The position numbers and the translations under genes were made by a program. From positions 1-49,282 of the forward strand of contig NZ_JADKYM010000025.1 of the NCBI RefSeq assembly GCF_015475875.1: 49,282 nt of DNA, given 5' to 3'. The notes below the pieces were generated by a model, which searched no databases, was not told the DNA's origin, and saw only the letters and a program-made list of their open reading frames with translations. The stretch is from Sphingopyxis solisilvae. GTDB lineage: Bacteria; Pseudomonadota; Alphaproteobacteria; Sphingomonadales; Sphingomonadaceae. Shown here in pieces: positions 26,560 through 35,434 of this stretch (positions within the stretch are counted from its first letter, which is position 1; each line of letters starts with the position of its first letter).

Positions 26560-26695
26560 ATCCTCCCTGTCGCGCAGCGATGGGGAGGTGGCAGCCCGAA
26601 GGGCTGACGGAGGGGCTTTGACGCAACCGTCGCCGCCCCTCCACCATCGCCTGCGGCGACGGTCCCCCTCCCCATGGCTTCGCCACAGGGAGGAT
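26560..26695. repeat. REP/BIME-type palindromic repeat, family 1
   Basis: ATCCTCCCT at the start is answered by AGGGAGGATT at the end. GATGGGGAGGTGGCAGCCCG and GGTCCCCCTCCCCATGGC form the inner arms. It is the third copy of the family seen at 11-148 and 13438-13574. It sits between the convergent ends of the YjdM-like and acyl-CoA dehydrogenase genes. Confidence 0.85.
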
Positions 26696-26700
26696 TTTCT

Positions 26701-27990
26701 TTACCCCAACGTCCCCCGCCGCGGCCCCAGATAGCCGAACAGATACGCCGCAACCTTGCGCATCTGAATCTCCTCGGCACCCTCGGTAATCCGATACCGC
26801 CGGTGGTGGCGGTAGATATGCTCGAACGGTTTGTGACGCGAATAACCGATGCCGCCATGCACCTGCATCGCGCGGTCGGCGGCTTCGCAGCACAGACGGT
26901 TCGCCCAATAATTGCACATGCTGACCTTGTCCGACAGCTTGTGTTCGATATCCTTGTGCGGGGTATTGTCCATGTCCCATGCCGTCTTGCGGATCAGCAG
27001 CCGCAGCATTTCGGCCTGCGTCGCGAGCTCGACGAGCGGGAACTGGATCGCCTGGTTCTTCGCCAGCGCCTCGCCGAACGGCTTGCGCTCGCGGGCATAT
27101 CGCACGCTTTCCTCGATACAATAAACCGCCGCGCCCAGCGAGCTCGCCGCCTGCCGGATGCGGTTCTGGTGGACGAAGCTCTGCGCGATCGACAGCGCGC
27201 CGCCGACCGGGCCAAGCCGCGCGCTGTCGGGTACCCACACATCGGTGAAGGTCATGCGCGGATGGTCGGTCGGCATGTTGAACGTCCACATATATTCGTC
27301 GACTGTCATCCCCGGCGTGCCGGTAGGGACGAGCAGGCAGGTGATCCCTTTGGCATCGCCATCCGCGCCATCGGTGCGGCAAAAGGTCGCGCAGTGGGTC
27401 GCGACGTGCATCCCCGTAATCCACATCTTGCGCCCGTTGATGCGCCAGCCGTCGACGCCGTCGCGGGTCTCGCGCACCGCGCGGGTTTCCATGTGGGTCG
27501 CGTCGCTGCCATGGTCGGGTTCGGTCAGGCCAAAGGCGGTGCGGCGCTTGCCCTCGAACCCGCCGAGGATGAACTCCTGCTTCTGCTCCTCGCTCGTCGC
27601 AAACTGTTCGAACATCTCGACGAAGGGGAAATTGCCGACGATGCTGTGCTCGTTCTGCAGATCGTTATGCAGCCCCAGCCCCTTGGCGGCGAAATGCTCG
27701 CGGATCACCGCCATCCACAGGTTCGACCCGTCCTTGCCGCCATATTTCTTCGGCGCCGAGAAGCGCCAATGCCCCGCAGCATCGGCTTTGCGCGTCGCGG
27801 CCTTGAGCAGCTGTTCCCACTCGTGGCGCGGCAGCCCCTGATTGTCCCAATCGGTGCGGCTGTGTTCGCGGCGATGGTCGAAGAAACGGATATTGTCGTC
27901 CGCCTCCTCCAGCGGCTTGATCTCGGCTGCGATGAACGCGTCGAGTTCGTCCAGATAGGCCTGTAAATCGGGTGCAATCGCAAAATCCAT
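26701..27990 (-). CDS. Acyl-CoA dehydrogenase family protein
   Basis: A 429-residue flavoenzyme with the family's core: FGLTEPDHGSDATHMETRA, GWRINGRKMWITGMHVATHC, and a C-terminal VHGGIGYSRHKPFEHIYRHHR. It oxidises an acyl-CoA to the 2-enoyl-CoA and passes electrons to ETF (etfAB lie about 6 kb away in the window). The substrate cannot be told. A phosphotransferase-family protein whose relatives accompany such dehydrogenases lies downstream on the same strand, separated by a short two-gene unit on the other strand. Confidence 0.92.
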   Translation of the reverse strand: MDFAIAPDLQAYLDELDAFIAAEIKPLEEADDNIRFFDHRREHSRTDWDNQGLPRHEWEQLLKAATRKADAAGHWRFSAPKKYGGKDGSNLWMAVIREHFAAKGLGLHNDLQNEHSIVGNFPFVEMFEQFATSEEQKQEFILGGFEGKRRTAFGLTEPDHGSDATHMETRAVRETRDGVDGWRINGRKMWITGMHVATHCATFCRTDGADGDAKGITCLLVPTGTPGMTVDEYMWTFNMPTDHPRMTFTDVWVPDSARLGPVGGALSIAQSFVHQNRIRQAASSLGAAVYCIEESVRYARERKPFGEALAKNQAIQFPLVELATQAEMLRLLIRKTAWDMDNTPHKDIEHKLSDKVSMCNYWANRLCCEAADRAMQVHGGIGYSRHKPFEHIYRHHRRYRITEGAEEIQMRKVAAYLFGYLGPRRGTLG

Positions 27991-28122
27991 CGCCTTGTCC
28001 TTGATCGTGAGAGTGATGTCCCGGGGTCAGACCCGTTGCCGATCGCAACGCTGCAGGCCCGCTTTTCGGGAACCTTCGCGCCGCACCGGCATTAAAATAT
28101 CGAAGCTGGAAAGAAGGATGTC

Positions 28123-28341
28123 ATGAGCAAACAAGCCGAAAAACCGACGCAACAGCAATTGTCGCAAGAGGCGCTGGCGCGCAAGCAGGCGGCCGAAACG
28201 GCACCCGACTATCTGCGCCATCAGGAAGACACCGCCGCCGAAGGTTCGATCGCGCAGCCCAACCCCGATGCGCCGGTTGACGGCGCATTCGAACAGGAGG
28301 GGCATCGCCCCGTCCTCGAACGCAGCCGGAAGGTGCGCTGA
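28123..28341 (+). CDS. Small hydrophilic protein, unknown
   Basis: A 72-residue, Gln/Glu/Pro-rich, highly charged protein (KPTQQQLSQEALARKQ, EDTAAEGSIAQPNP). No membrane segment or known domain. Its start follows a GAAGGATG. Its TGA overlaps the start of the HPF-like gene, so the two proteins are made together; a role with that ribosome-associated protein is possible but unproven. Confidence 0.65.
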   Translation: MSKQAEKPTQQQLSQEALARKQAAETAPDYLRHQEDTAAEGSIAQPNPDAPVDGAFEQEGHRPVLERSRKVR

Positions 28342-28661
28342 TGCAAATCCTGGTGAACACCGACAATCGCACCCCCGGTCCCGCCGGTCGAACCGCCGCG
28401 CTCGAACAGCGCATCGGCGAGCGCCTGAACCGCTTTTCCTCGCGCCTCAGCCGCGTCGAGGCGCATATCCGCGATGTCGACGGCGACACCAATGGCGCGC
28501 GGGGCATGGAAGCGCGGCTGGAGGCACGGCCCAACGGCGGTGACCCGCTGTCGGCCAAGGCCGATGGCGTCGATGCCGAACAGGCGCTGAACAATGCCTT
28601 GGCCGCGATGATCTCGCGGCTCGACAGCCACTTCGGCAAAGCGGACCGCGTCCGGCCGTAA
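28341..28661 (+). CDS. HPF/RaiA-like ribosome-associated protein
   Basis: A 106-residue protein matching the sigma-54-modulation / HPF fold in outline: MQILVNTDNRTPG, an amphipathic helix EQRIGERLNRFSSRLSRVEA with HIRDVDGD after it, and a second helix AEQALNNALAAMISRLDSHF. It is short and has no C-terminal dimerisation domain of the long-form HPF. Such proteins bind the 30S subunit and silence or pair ribosomes in starvation. It is coupled to the small gene upstream by a one-base overlap (TGATG). Confidence 0.7.
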   Translation: MQILVNTDNRTPGPAGRTAALEQRIGERLNRFSSRLSRVEAHIRDVDGDTNGARGMEARLEARPNGGDPLSAKADGVDAEQALNNALAAMISRLDSHFGKADRVRP

Positions 28662-28680
28662 CTTTTCGGACTGCGGAGGT

Positions 28681-30018
28681 TCATCCGGCGTCGCCCCATT
28701 GCCGCCGCGCCGCGGCCAGCGAAGCATATTTCGGGCTGTCGACCGCGCATTTGTCGATCACTGCGCGGCGCAGTTCTGCGAGCAGGCCGGGCTGCGCAAG
28801 CGTCACGGCGCCGCTCAGCAACGCATCGGCCAATGCTCGATCCTCGGCGCGCGCGCCGGCGTCGAGGTCGCGCATCACGATGCCCAGCGCATTCATCGCC
28901 ACCGCGACCTGAAACTTGCCATGACCTTCCGCGACGGGCTTGATGTCGCTCGCCAGCCAGTCGCGCACCGCCTGCATCATCTCGCGATTGGTCGGTTCGC
29001 CCGTCGGCCCGGGGGAAGCAACGGGCGGCGACGGCAGCGGGCGGTCGCGTTCGTCCGCGGACGCTTCCGCCTCCAGCAGCAACAGCAGGTCTAGCTCCTG
29101 CTCGGCAGTTCGCCGCCCGATGACGACGCGTTCGACCGTCGGGTCGGCGCCGCTGCGCCACGCCTGCCCCATCTGCAGACAGCCGAGCGCCCACCAAAGG
29201 GTGCGATAGACGAGCCAGAAGTGGAAGCGGTCACGATCGACTTTTACCCCGCCCGCAGCTTCATAGGCCGCGAAATACTGCTCGAGGCTGCCCACCCCGA
29301 ACGCCGGTTGATCGATCCGCCCGAACCGCCACACCGCCATGCACCCGAACGCCAGATCCTCATGCGCGTCGCCGCGGTGCGCGAGTTCCCAGTCGAGCAC
29401 AACCGACAGCCCGTCCGCGTCGACCATGATGTTGCCCATGCGGTAATCGCCGTGGACCAGCACCGGCTCCGCAGGCGGCGGCAGATGATCCTCGCACCAT
29501 TTGATCGCCAGTGCGATCACCGGCCGGTCGCCGCCATAGTCCAGAAAGCGCGCCTTCAACTCGGCCAGCGCCGCGGCGGTGTCCATCAGCGGAATCGCGG
29601 CCGGAATGGTCCCGGCGGGAATGGCATGAATGCGCGCCAGTTCGCGTCCCAGATCGGCCAGTAACGACGGCGGCGGATCGGCCAATATCTTCGCCGGATT
29701 CACCTCGGCGATCACCCGCCGCATGACATAGCCGGTCCCCATGCCGTCGCCGTCCGCCAGCACCCCGACAACTTCGGGCGCCTTCACCCCGGCGCCGTGC
29801 GCCGCCATAACCAGCGCCGCCTCGTCGGCATGGCCATAGGGCCGCCCCGCCATATAGTCCGCCGACGGCGCCCGGCGCAGGACATAGCCGCCGCCCGCCC
29901 AGTCGAACGCCCAGCTTTCCATATTCGCCCCGCCCGACAGGCGGGACAGCCCCGACAAGGAACCGGGCCCGACGGCTCTGGTCATGAAGGCGGAAAGAAA
30001 CGCGTCAAGATCGGTCAT
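28681..30018 (-). CDS. Phosphotransferase-family protein fused to a C-terminal helical domain
   Basis: A protein of about 445 residues. An APH/ACAD10-like kinase domain occupies about 1-315 (GSLSGLSRLSGGANMESWAF, YVLRRAP, and HGDYRMGNIMVD with VVLDWELAHRGD as the catalytic and Mg-binding loops). A second domain of about 110 residues follows an acidic Pro-rich linker (PLPSPPVASPGP). The C-terminal region, NREMMQAVRDWLASDIKP, is a DUF6285-like domain by resemblance. This arrangement is common near acyl-CoA dehydrogenases; one lies 0.7 kb away. The start at 30018 is the ATG directly before MTDLDAFLS. An antibiotic phosphotransferase role is unlikely. Confidence 0.8.
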   Translation of the reverse strand: MTDLDAFLSAFMTRAVGPGSLSGLSRLSGGANMESWAFDWAGGGYVLRRAPSADYMAGRPYGHADEAALVMAAHGAGVKAPEVVGVLADGDGMGTGYVMRRVIAEVNPAKILADPPPSLLADLGRELARIHAIPAGTIPAAIPLMDTAAALAELKARFLDYGGDRPVIALAIKWCEDHLPPPAEPVLVHGDYRMGNIMVDADGLSVVLDWELAHRGDAHEDLAFGCMAVWRFGRIDQPAFGVGSLEQYFAAYEAAGGVKVDRDRFHFWLVYRTLWWALGCLQMGQAWRSGADPTVERVVIGRRTAEQELDLLLLLEAEASADERDRPLPSPPVASPGPTGEPTNREMMQAVRDWLASDIKPVAEGHGKFQVAVAMNALGIVMRDLDAGARAEDRALADALLSGAVTLAQPGLLAELRRAVIDKCAVDSPKYASLAAARRQWGDAG

Positions 30019-30117
30019 GCACCCAGCGATGCGGACGAATCGCAGCAAGCGCAACCCGGCAATTTCTTGAATGCTAAGAAAGCTAAGTTTAGGCGGCCGC
30101 AGAGACGATCGTCGTCC

Positions 30118-31035
30118 TCACAGGATGAAGACCGCGGTGTTCCGCCAATAGGATGCCAGCGGCGCACCGTCCGCATCCAGTGCAGGTTCGAACTCGGCGT
30201 TGCGCATGATGGCGCGGCACACCGCATCATCGAACGCTTTAGGGCGCGTCGATTGCTGGATGTGGCACGCTGTCGGCTTGCCATCGACGCCGATGTTCAA
30301 TCGGAAATGTACGATCGCTCGTTTGCCGTTCATGATCATCTCTGGCGGATAGTCGCGCGGCTGGACCCACCGCCGGTAATCGCTCTTCGGCACGGCCGGG
30401 CGCATCAGATTGGCATGTTTCGCCACATCGATCCCCCAATGATCGAGCAGCTCGTCGGTGCATTTGCGCAGCGCTGCCAGCGGCGACGCAAGCGATCCTG
30501 TATCGAGGACGAAAGGCCGTCGAACGGGCTTGGAGACTTCGACAAAGGTGACGGCGGCTTCCTGCTCGCGCGTAATAGTGGACGCACGGAACGAAGATTG
30601 ACCTGCCTTTTCCGCGGCCTCGAAAGCTGCGATTTCCGATTCGTCGCGCGGCGCAATGCGAAGCCCGCCACGAATGATCAGCGCGGGGATTTTGGTAGCC
30701 GAACTTGCAGGGAAAAAGCTGACCTTTTGCTCGGCCTCATGGGGACCGAAACGAAGCGTCACGCTGCCCTCGTCCCGAACCGTATAGGTCGGTTTTCCGG
30801 TAAAATTGAGCTGCAGCATATCTCCGGGCTCATAGCGGCTGAAGACCATCACAACCTTGTCGTCGCCCTCGCCAAAGCTGCGGCCGATGCTGCAACTGTC
30901 ATCACCATAATGCAGGTTCCATGGGGAACTCGGCGCAAGGCGGAGCGACTCTTTCGCCGCAACATCGACCGTCGAGAGGCAGAAGCCGAGCAAAGCGGCT
31001 GTCACGATCGTCACGGTGTCCTGGCGCATGGCCAT
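30118..31035 (-). CDS. Exported protein with TonB C-terminal-like domain
   Basis: A protein of about 305 residues with an N-terminal signal (MAMRQDTVTIVTAALLGFC). The central region is of unknown fold, and the C-terminal ~90 residues have the energy-transducer TonB signature: YPPEMIMNGKRAIVHFRLNI, GVDGKPTACHIQQST, and FDDAVCRAIMRNAEFEPALD. There is no Pro-rich spacer or N-terminal anchor as in true TonB. It points away from a paralogue on the other strand at 31223-32056, with about 190 bases between the starts. The start could be 31035 or 31029. Confidence 0.7.
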   Translation of the reverse strand: MAMRQDTVTIVTAALLGFCLSTVDVAAKESLRLAPSSPWNLHYGDDSCSIGRSFGEGDDKVVMVFSRYEPGDMLQLNFTGKPTYTVRDEGSVTLRFGPHEAEQKVSFFPASSATKIPALIIRGGLRIAPRDESEIAAFEAAEKAGQSSFRASTITREQEAAVTFVEVSKPVRRPFVLDTGSLASPLAALRKCTDELLDHWGIDVAKHANLMRPAVPKSDYRRWVQPRDYPPEMIMNGKRAIVHFRLNIGVDGKPTACHIQQSTRPKAFDDAVCRAIMRNAEFEPALDADGAPLASYWRNTAVFIL

Positions 31036-31222
31036 CTTATTGGCCACGTGCGCGAAAATCGCAAGCGCTGCCACGTCGTTCCGCGGCGAATCGCCGAACA
31101 GCAGCGATAGCACCGCTGCATGCGCAGGCACCCGCTGCTGCGCCATCGGTCCCGCGCCAGCCCGGCGGCACCACCGCAACATTGCTGCTTGACCCGAACC
31201 GCAGATTGCGGACAATTCTGCG

Positions 31223-32056
31223 ATGCGCGCTGTCGGTCGATCGGTCCCTATCCTTGCTATCTCGCTGATGTCGGCTGAGCCGGCCATGGCGAACGAGCCG
31301 CCGGTCTTGACCCCCGCCTCGGCTTGGCAGGTCGATTATGCCGACGAGGAATGTCGTCTGCTGCGCACCTTCGGCCGCGGCGAGGACGCCGTCACCCTTC
31401 GTATCGCGCGCGGATCAGGACTGCAGAGCTTCGACATGGTTGTTGCGGGCGTGAAGATTCCCCGCCTGGGGAGCAGCGTGGCCATCAAGGTCACGATGGA
31501 ACCGCAAGGCGTGTCGGCGGATTTCGAAGGCTATTCGATGGGTGTCCCCGACCGGCCCGAAAAATTCATCCGCTGGTACGACGGTGATCCCAGAATCCTC
31601 GCCGCAGCGACCAACCGACAACAGGTTCGGTTGAGCGCCGACGACAGGTTCGACGTCGCCATGCTCTGGACCGACGCCAAATCGGCGCTGGCGGCGCTGC
31701 AGGTCTGTCACGACGACCTGCTGAAAAGCTGGGGGATCGAAGCCGACGCCATGCGAAGCTGGGCGGTCCCGCCGGAGCCGATCGGTAGACCGGGGCGCTG
31801 GGTGACCAACGCCGATTATCCGCTCGAAGAGACGCGGCGCGGAATCGAAGGCACCACTGCCTTCCAGCTCAAGATTTCGCCGCAAGGCGTCGTCGAAAAA
31901 TGCATCATTGTTCGCAGCAGCAAATCCAACGTGCTGGACCGGCGCTCCTGCCAGTTGATGCTCGAGCGGGCGAAATTCAAGCCCGCAATCGGCGCGGACG
32001 GCCAGCCAATGGCAAGCTTTTACGTCAACAGGGTCCGCTGGCAGGTTCCGAAATAG
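31223..32056 (+). CDS. Exported protein with TonB C-terminal-like domain (paralogue)
   Basis: A 277-residue protein with a weak signal sequence (VGRSVPILAISLMSAEPAMA). A central domain resembles that of the divergent neighbour (WQVDYADEECRLLRTFGRGED against WNLHYGDDSCSIGRSFGEGD; LAALQVCHDDLLKSWGIE against LAALRKCTDELLDHWGID). A TonB-C-like end carries DYPLEETRRGIEGTTAFQLK and FKPAIGADGQPMASFYV. Both have the Cys in the C-terminal helix. Duplication followed by inversion explains the pair; function unknown. Confidence 0.7.
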   Translation: MRAVGRSVPILAISLMSAEPAMANEPPVLTPASAWQVDYADEECRLLRTFGRGEDAVTLRIARGSGLQSFDMVVAGVKIPRLGSSVAIKVTMEPQGVSADFEGYSMGVPDRPEKFIRWYDGDPRILAAATNRQQVRLSADDRFDVAMLWTDAKSALAALQVCHDDLLKSWGIEADAMRSWAVPPEPIGRPGRWVTNADYPLEETRRGIEGTTAFQLKISPQGVVEKCIIVRSSKSNVLDRRSCQLMLERAKFKPAIGADGQPMASFYVNRVRWQVPK

Positions 32057-32140
32057 GACGTCGACGGACGCCGCCGCAATATCGCTTGGCCATCCGTTGG
32101 TCCGGCACCGGACCGCGCCCGATCGCCAGTCCGACGGCAG

Positions 32141-33490
32141 CTAGGGCGCGGTAGCACCCCCGTCGGCCGCCGTCAGCTCGCCGTTCTGGATCAGCCAGCG
32201 CGGGTAATCGGCCTGCACCGCCGCGATGATGCGGTCGATCGCGGCGGCGATGCGCTCGCCCTCTTCCTCGCGGTCGCGCTGGACGATGACGCGGCGGGCC
32301 TGGGCATCGATCAGCACGCGATCGCGGGGCACCAGTTCGCCGACCGTCAGCCCCGCCAGGATCGCCTGCCCCGCTTCCTCGCGCTGTTCGAGCGCCGCGA
32401 CGCGGCGGTTGAGCTGTTCCTCCAGCTGCGCCGCGGCGTTGGTCTGTTTGCGCAGCTGGACGATGTTGACGCGAACATCGCGGTCGAGCGCCTCGCCTGC
32501 GGTCTTGCCGAGCGCGTCATTCAGCTGCGGCGAATATTGTTCGACCAGCACAACGCCGTCGACCGCGATCTGGTCGCCGTCCAGCCGCACCGTCAGGCTG
32601 TCGATGCGGTCGTCCTTCTTGAGCAAGTCGCCAAGGTCGGACTGGACGATTGTCCGCGCCCGCACCTCGCGCGCGATGTTGTTGAGCGACAGCGCGAGCG
32701 GGATCGACAAAATGCCCAGCGTGGCGATGATCCCGGTGATCTGCATCGCCGTATGTTGCGGGGTCAGCGACGGTCCGAACCGGTTCAGCCGCGCCACCAC
32801 GGTCGCGGCAAAGGCGATGGCCAGCGTGTTGGTCAGGAACAGCAGCGCCGCACCCAGCGCAAAGTCGAGACGTCCCGTCGCCAGACCGAAACCGATGGTC
32901 GACAGCGGCGGAACCAGCGCGGTCGCGATCGCGACGCCGACCATCACGCCCGACAGCTTGCGCATGATCGCATAGACGCCCGCGATCCCGCCCACGACCG
33001 CGACGCCCAGGTCGAGCAGCGTCGGCTGGGTGCGCGCGCGCAGTTCGGGGGTGACGTCCTTGATCGGCGACAGCCAGATGATGATCACTGCCACCAGGAC
33101 AGCGACCGCCATCCCGGCCCCCAGCGTGACAAGCGACCGTTTGATGAGCGTGCTTTCCAGCGTCGCGAGCCCGAACCCGATGCCCATGATCGGACCGAGC
33201 AGCGGCGACACCAGCATCGCGCCGATCACCACGGCCGCCGAACTTTGCAGCAGGCCGAGCGTCGCGATCGCCGACGACAGAATGATCAGCAACAGGAATT
33301 TCTTGTCCAGCCGCGCGTCGCGCGCCACGCTGGCCAGGGTCAGCGACCGGCCGTGGGTATCGTCCCCTCCGGCCGGTGCGTCGGCGTCGTCGATGTCCGC
33401 GTCAACCCGCCCGCGACGCGCCGACCGGCGACCGCCGGCGTTGAACGGCGCGTCGCCCAGTCCGGGCACTCCGGGGTGCTGGCCCGCCAT
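32141..33490 (-). CDS. DUF389 domain membrane protein
   Basis: A 449-residue protein. The DUF389 core of about six membrane segments (about 65-275) has LIILSSAIATLGLLQSSAAV, VIGAMLVSPLLGPIMGIGFG and VGVAIATALVPPLSTIGFG. A long hydrophilic C-terminal part of about 170 residues contains a predicted coiled coil (AAQLEEQLNRRVAALEQREE) and a BON-like beta-alpha arrangement. The N-terminal 50 residues are charged and non-conserved. Function unknown; a transporter or channel role has been proposed for DUF389. It starts 6 bases after the etfA stop, so it is in the etf transcript. Confidence 0.85.
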   Translation of the reverse strand: MAGQHPGVPGLGDAPFNAGGRRSARRGRVDADIDDADAPAGGDDTHGRSLTLASVARDARLDKKFLLLIILSSAIATLGLLQSSAAVVIGAMLVSPLLGPIMGIGFGLATLESTLIKRSLVTLGAGMAVAVLVAVIIIWLSPIKDVTPELRARTQPTLLDLGVAVVGGIAGVYAIMRKLSGVMVGVAIATALVPPLSTIGFGLATGRLDFALGAALLFLTNTLAIAFAATVVARLNRFGPSLTPQHTAMQITGIIATLGILSIPLALSLNNIAREVRARTIVQSDLGDLLKKDDRIDSLTVRLDGDQIAVDGVVLVEQYSPQLNDALGKTAGEALDRDVRVNIVQLRKQTNAAAQLEEQLNRRVAALEQREEAGQAILAGLTVGELVPRDRVLIDAQARRVIVQRDREEEGERIAAAIDRIIAAVQADYPRWLIQNGELTAADGGATAP

Positions 33491-33496
33491 GACCGG

Positions 33497-34426
33497 TCAG
33501 ATCTTGGCGGTCAGGTCCGGAACGGCATTGAACAAGTCGGCAACCAGGCCGAAGTCGGCGACCTGAAAGATCGGGGCGTCCTCGTCCTTGTTGATCGCGA
33601 CGATGGTTTTCGAATCCTTCATGCCCGCCAGATGCTGGATCGCGCCCGAAATGCCGATCGCGAAATAAACTTCGGGGGCGACGATCTTGCCGGTCTGACC
33701 GACCTGATAGTCGTTGGGGACATAGCCCGCATCGACCGCAGCGCGGCTGGCGCCGAGCGCGGCGTTCAGCTTGTCGGCGAGCGGGACGATGACTTCCTGA
33801 TATTTCTCGCTCGAACCCAGCGCGCGGCCGCCCGACACGATGATCTTGGCCGAGGTCAGTTCGGGGCGATCCTGCTTGGCGATTTCGGCGCCCACAAAGC
33901 TTGAGATACCGGCATCGCTTCCTGCCGAGACGGCTTCGATCGTCCCCGAACCGCCCGAGGTCGCGGCCTTGTCGAACGCAGTGCCGCGCACGGTGAGGAC
34001 CAGCTTGGTGTCCGAGCTTTCGACGGTCGCAATCGCATTGCCGGCGTAGATCGGGCGCGTGAAGGTCTTCGGACCCTCGACCGACAGGATTTCCGAAATC
34101 TGCATCACGTCGAGCAGCGCGGCGACGCGCGGCGCAATATTCTTGCCGGTGGTCGTCGCGGGCGCGAGGAACGCATCGTGGCTGCCCATCAGTTCGGCGA
34201 TCAGCGGCGCGACATTTTCGGGCAGATTATGATCGAAGGCGGCGTTGTCGGCGACATGCACCTTGCCGACGCCAGCAATCTGCGCGGCGTCCTTGGCGAC
34301 GGCATCGACGCCGCTACCCGCGACGAGCAGATGGACTTCGCCAAGCTGCGACGCCGCGGTGACCACCGCGAGCGTGGCGTCCTTGACGGCCTTGCCGTCA
34401 TGTTCGACCCAAACCAGAGTTTTCAT
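33497..34426 (-). CDS. etfA: Electron transfer flavoprotein subunit alpha
   Basis: A 309-residue EtfA. The N-terminal region ([19 protein letters not shown]) and the C-terminal FAD domain with [32 protein letters not shown] and [20 protein letters not shown] are all present. It forms a heterodimer with EtfB and passes electrons from acyl-CoA and related dehydrogenases to ETF-ubiquinone oxidoreductase. It is 28 bases downstream of etfB. Confidence 0.96.
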   Translation of the reverse strand: MKTLVWVEHDGKAVKDATLAVVTAASQLGEVHLLVAGSGVDAVAKDAAQIAGVGKVHVADNAAFDHNLPENVAPLIAELMGSHDAFLAPATTTGKNIAPRVAALLDVMQISEILSVEGPKTFTRPIYAGNAIATVESSDTKLVLTVRGTAFDKAATSGGSGTIEAVSAGSDAGISSFVGAEIAKQDRPELTSAKIIVSGGRALGSSEKYQEVIVPLADKLNAALGASRAAVDAGYVPNDYQVGQTGKIVAPEVYFAIGISGAIQHLAGMKDSKTIVAINKDEDAPIFQVADFGLVADLFNAVPDLTAKI

Positions 34427-34454
34427 AGCAAACTTCCCTCTATTCCGTTCAGGC

Positions 34455-35204
34455 TCAGCTGTGGACGCCCATTGCCTTCAGCTTGGCCACCAGTTCATCG
34501 ACGTCGGCGACCTTGACGCCCGCCGAGCGGACGGGCGGTTCGCTGACCTTGACCGTCTTGACCCGCGGTGTCGTATCGACGCCGTAATCGGCGGGGGTCT
34601 TGGTATCGAGCGGCTTCGACTTCGCCTTCATGATGTTCGGTAACGACGCATAGCGCGGCTCATTCAGACGCAGGTCGGTGGTGACGATCGCGGGAAGCTT
34701 GAGCTTCACCGTTTCGAGACCGCCGTCGACTTCGCGGGTCACGCTGACATGATCGCCCTCGACATTGACCGCGCTGGCAAAAGTGCCCTGCGCCCAGCCG
34801 GTGAGCGCGGCGAGCATCTGGCCGGTCTGGTTGTTGTCGCCGTCGATCGCCTGCTTGCCGAGGATGACAAGGCCGGGCGCTTCGGCATCGGCAATCGCCT
34901 TGAATATTTTCGCGAGCGCCAGCGGCTCGACGTCGTCGTCGGTCTGTACCAGGATCGCGCGGTCGGCGCCCATCGCGAGCGCGGTGCGCAGCGTTTCCTG
35001 CGCCTTCGCCGGGCCGACGGACACTGCGACGATTTCGGTCGCGACGCCCTTTTCCTTCAGCCGGATCGCCTCTTCGACGCCGATTTCATCGAACGGGTTC
35101 ATCGACATTTTGACGTTCGCCAGATCGACACCGGTGCCGTCGGCCTTGACCCGCGGCTTGACGTTATAATCGAGCACCCGCTTGACGGGGACGAGGATTT
35201 TCAT
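34455..35204 (-). CDS. etfB: Electron transfer flavoprotein subunit beta
   Basis: A 249-residue Etf[21 protein letters not shown], the [18 protein letters not shown] segment, the [19 protein letters not shown] block that binds AMP, and the C-terminal [19 protein letters not shown] recognition loop for dehydrogenase partners. It is first of the etfB-etfA-DUF389 transcript. A repeat element separates it from sucC upstream. Confidence 0.96.
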   Translation of the reverse strand: MKILVPVKRVLDYNVKPRVKADGTGVDLANVKMSMNPFDEIGVEEAIRLKEKGVATEIVAVSVGPAKAQETLRTALAMGADRAILVQTDDDVEPLALAKIFKAIADAEAPGLVILGKQAIDGDNNQTGQMLAALTGWAQGTFASAVNVEGDHVSVTREVDGGLETVKLKLPAIVTTDLRLNEPRYASLPNIMKAKSKPLDTKTPADYGVDTTPRVKTVKVSEPPVRSAGVKVADVDELVAKLKAMGVHS

Positions 35205-35277
35205 GGGCTCAAAGCTCCTCTCAACAAATTGTGCACTGCGCCATAATTCGCGCTTACGTAAACGTCAACCTAATGCC

Positions 35278-35427
35278 CCTCTCCCCTTGAGGGAGAGGGT
35301 TGCGCAGACTTGCCAGCTTGCTGGCTAGTCGAAGCTGGGTGAGGGGATGAAACGTCGCAGGCCCTCACCAAGTTCGACTAGGGCCTAGCGGCCCAAGTCT
35401 CCCTATCCTCTCCCTCAAGGGGAGAGG
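35278..35427. repeat. Palindromic repeat pair, CCTCTCCCCTTGAGGGAGAGG family
   Basis: A 21-bp arm at 35278-35298 has an exact inverted copy at 35407-35427. Between them are a small hairpin (CCAGCTTGCTGG) and the tail AAGCTGGGTGAGGGG, which matches the repeat at 2239-2306. It lies between the sucC stop and the etfB start, so it may attenuate read-through and leave etfBA with its own promoter. Confidence 0.85.
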
Positions 35428-35434
35428 ACTAAAG

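Noticed and set aside
28681..30018. Aminoglycoside resistance kinase
   Set aside because: The kinase motifs fit the ACAD10/APH branch found with acyl-CoA metabolism, and a second domain is fused.
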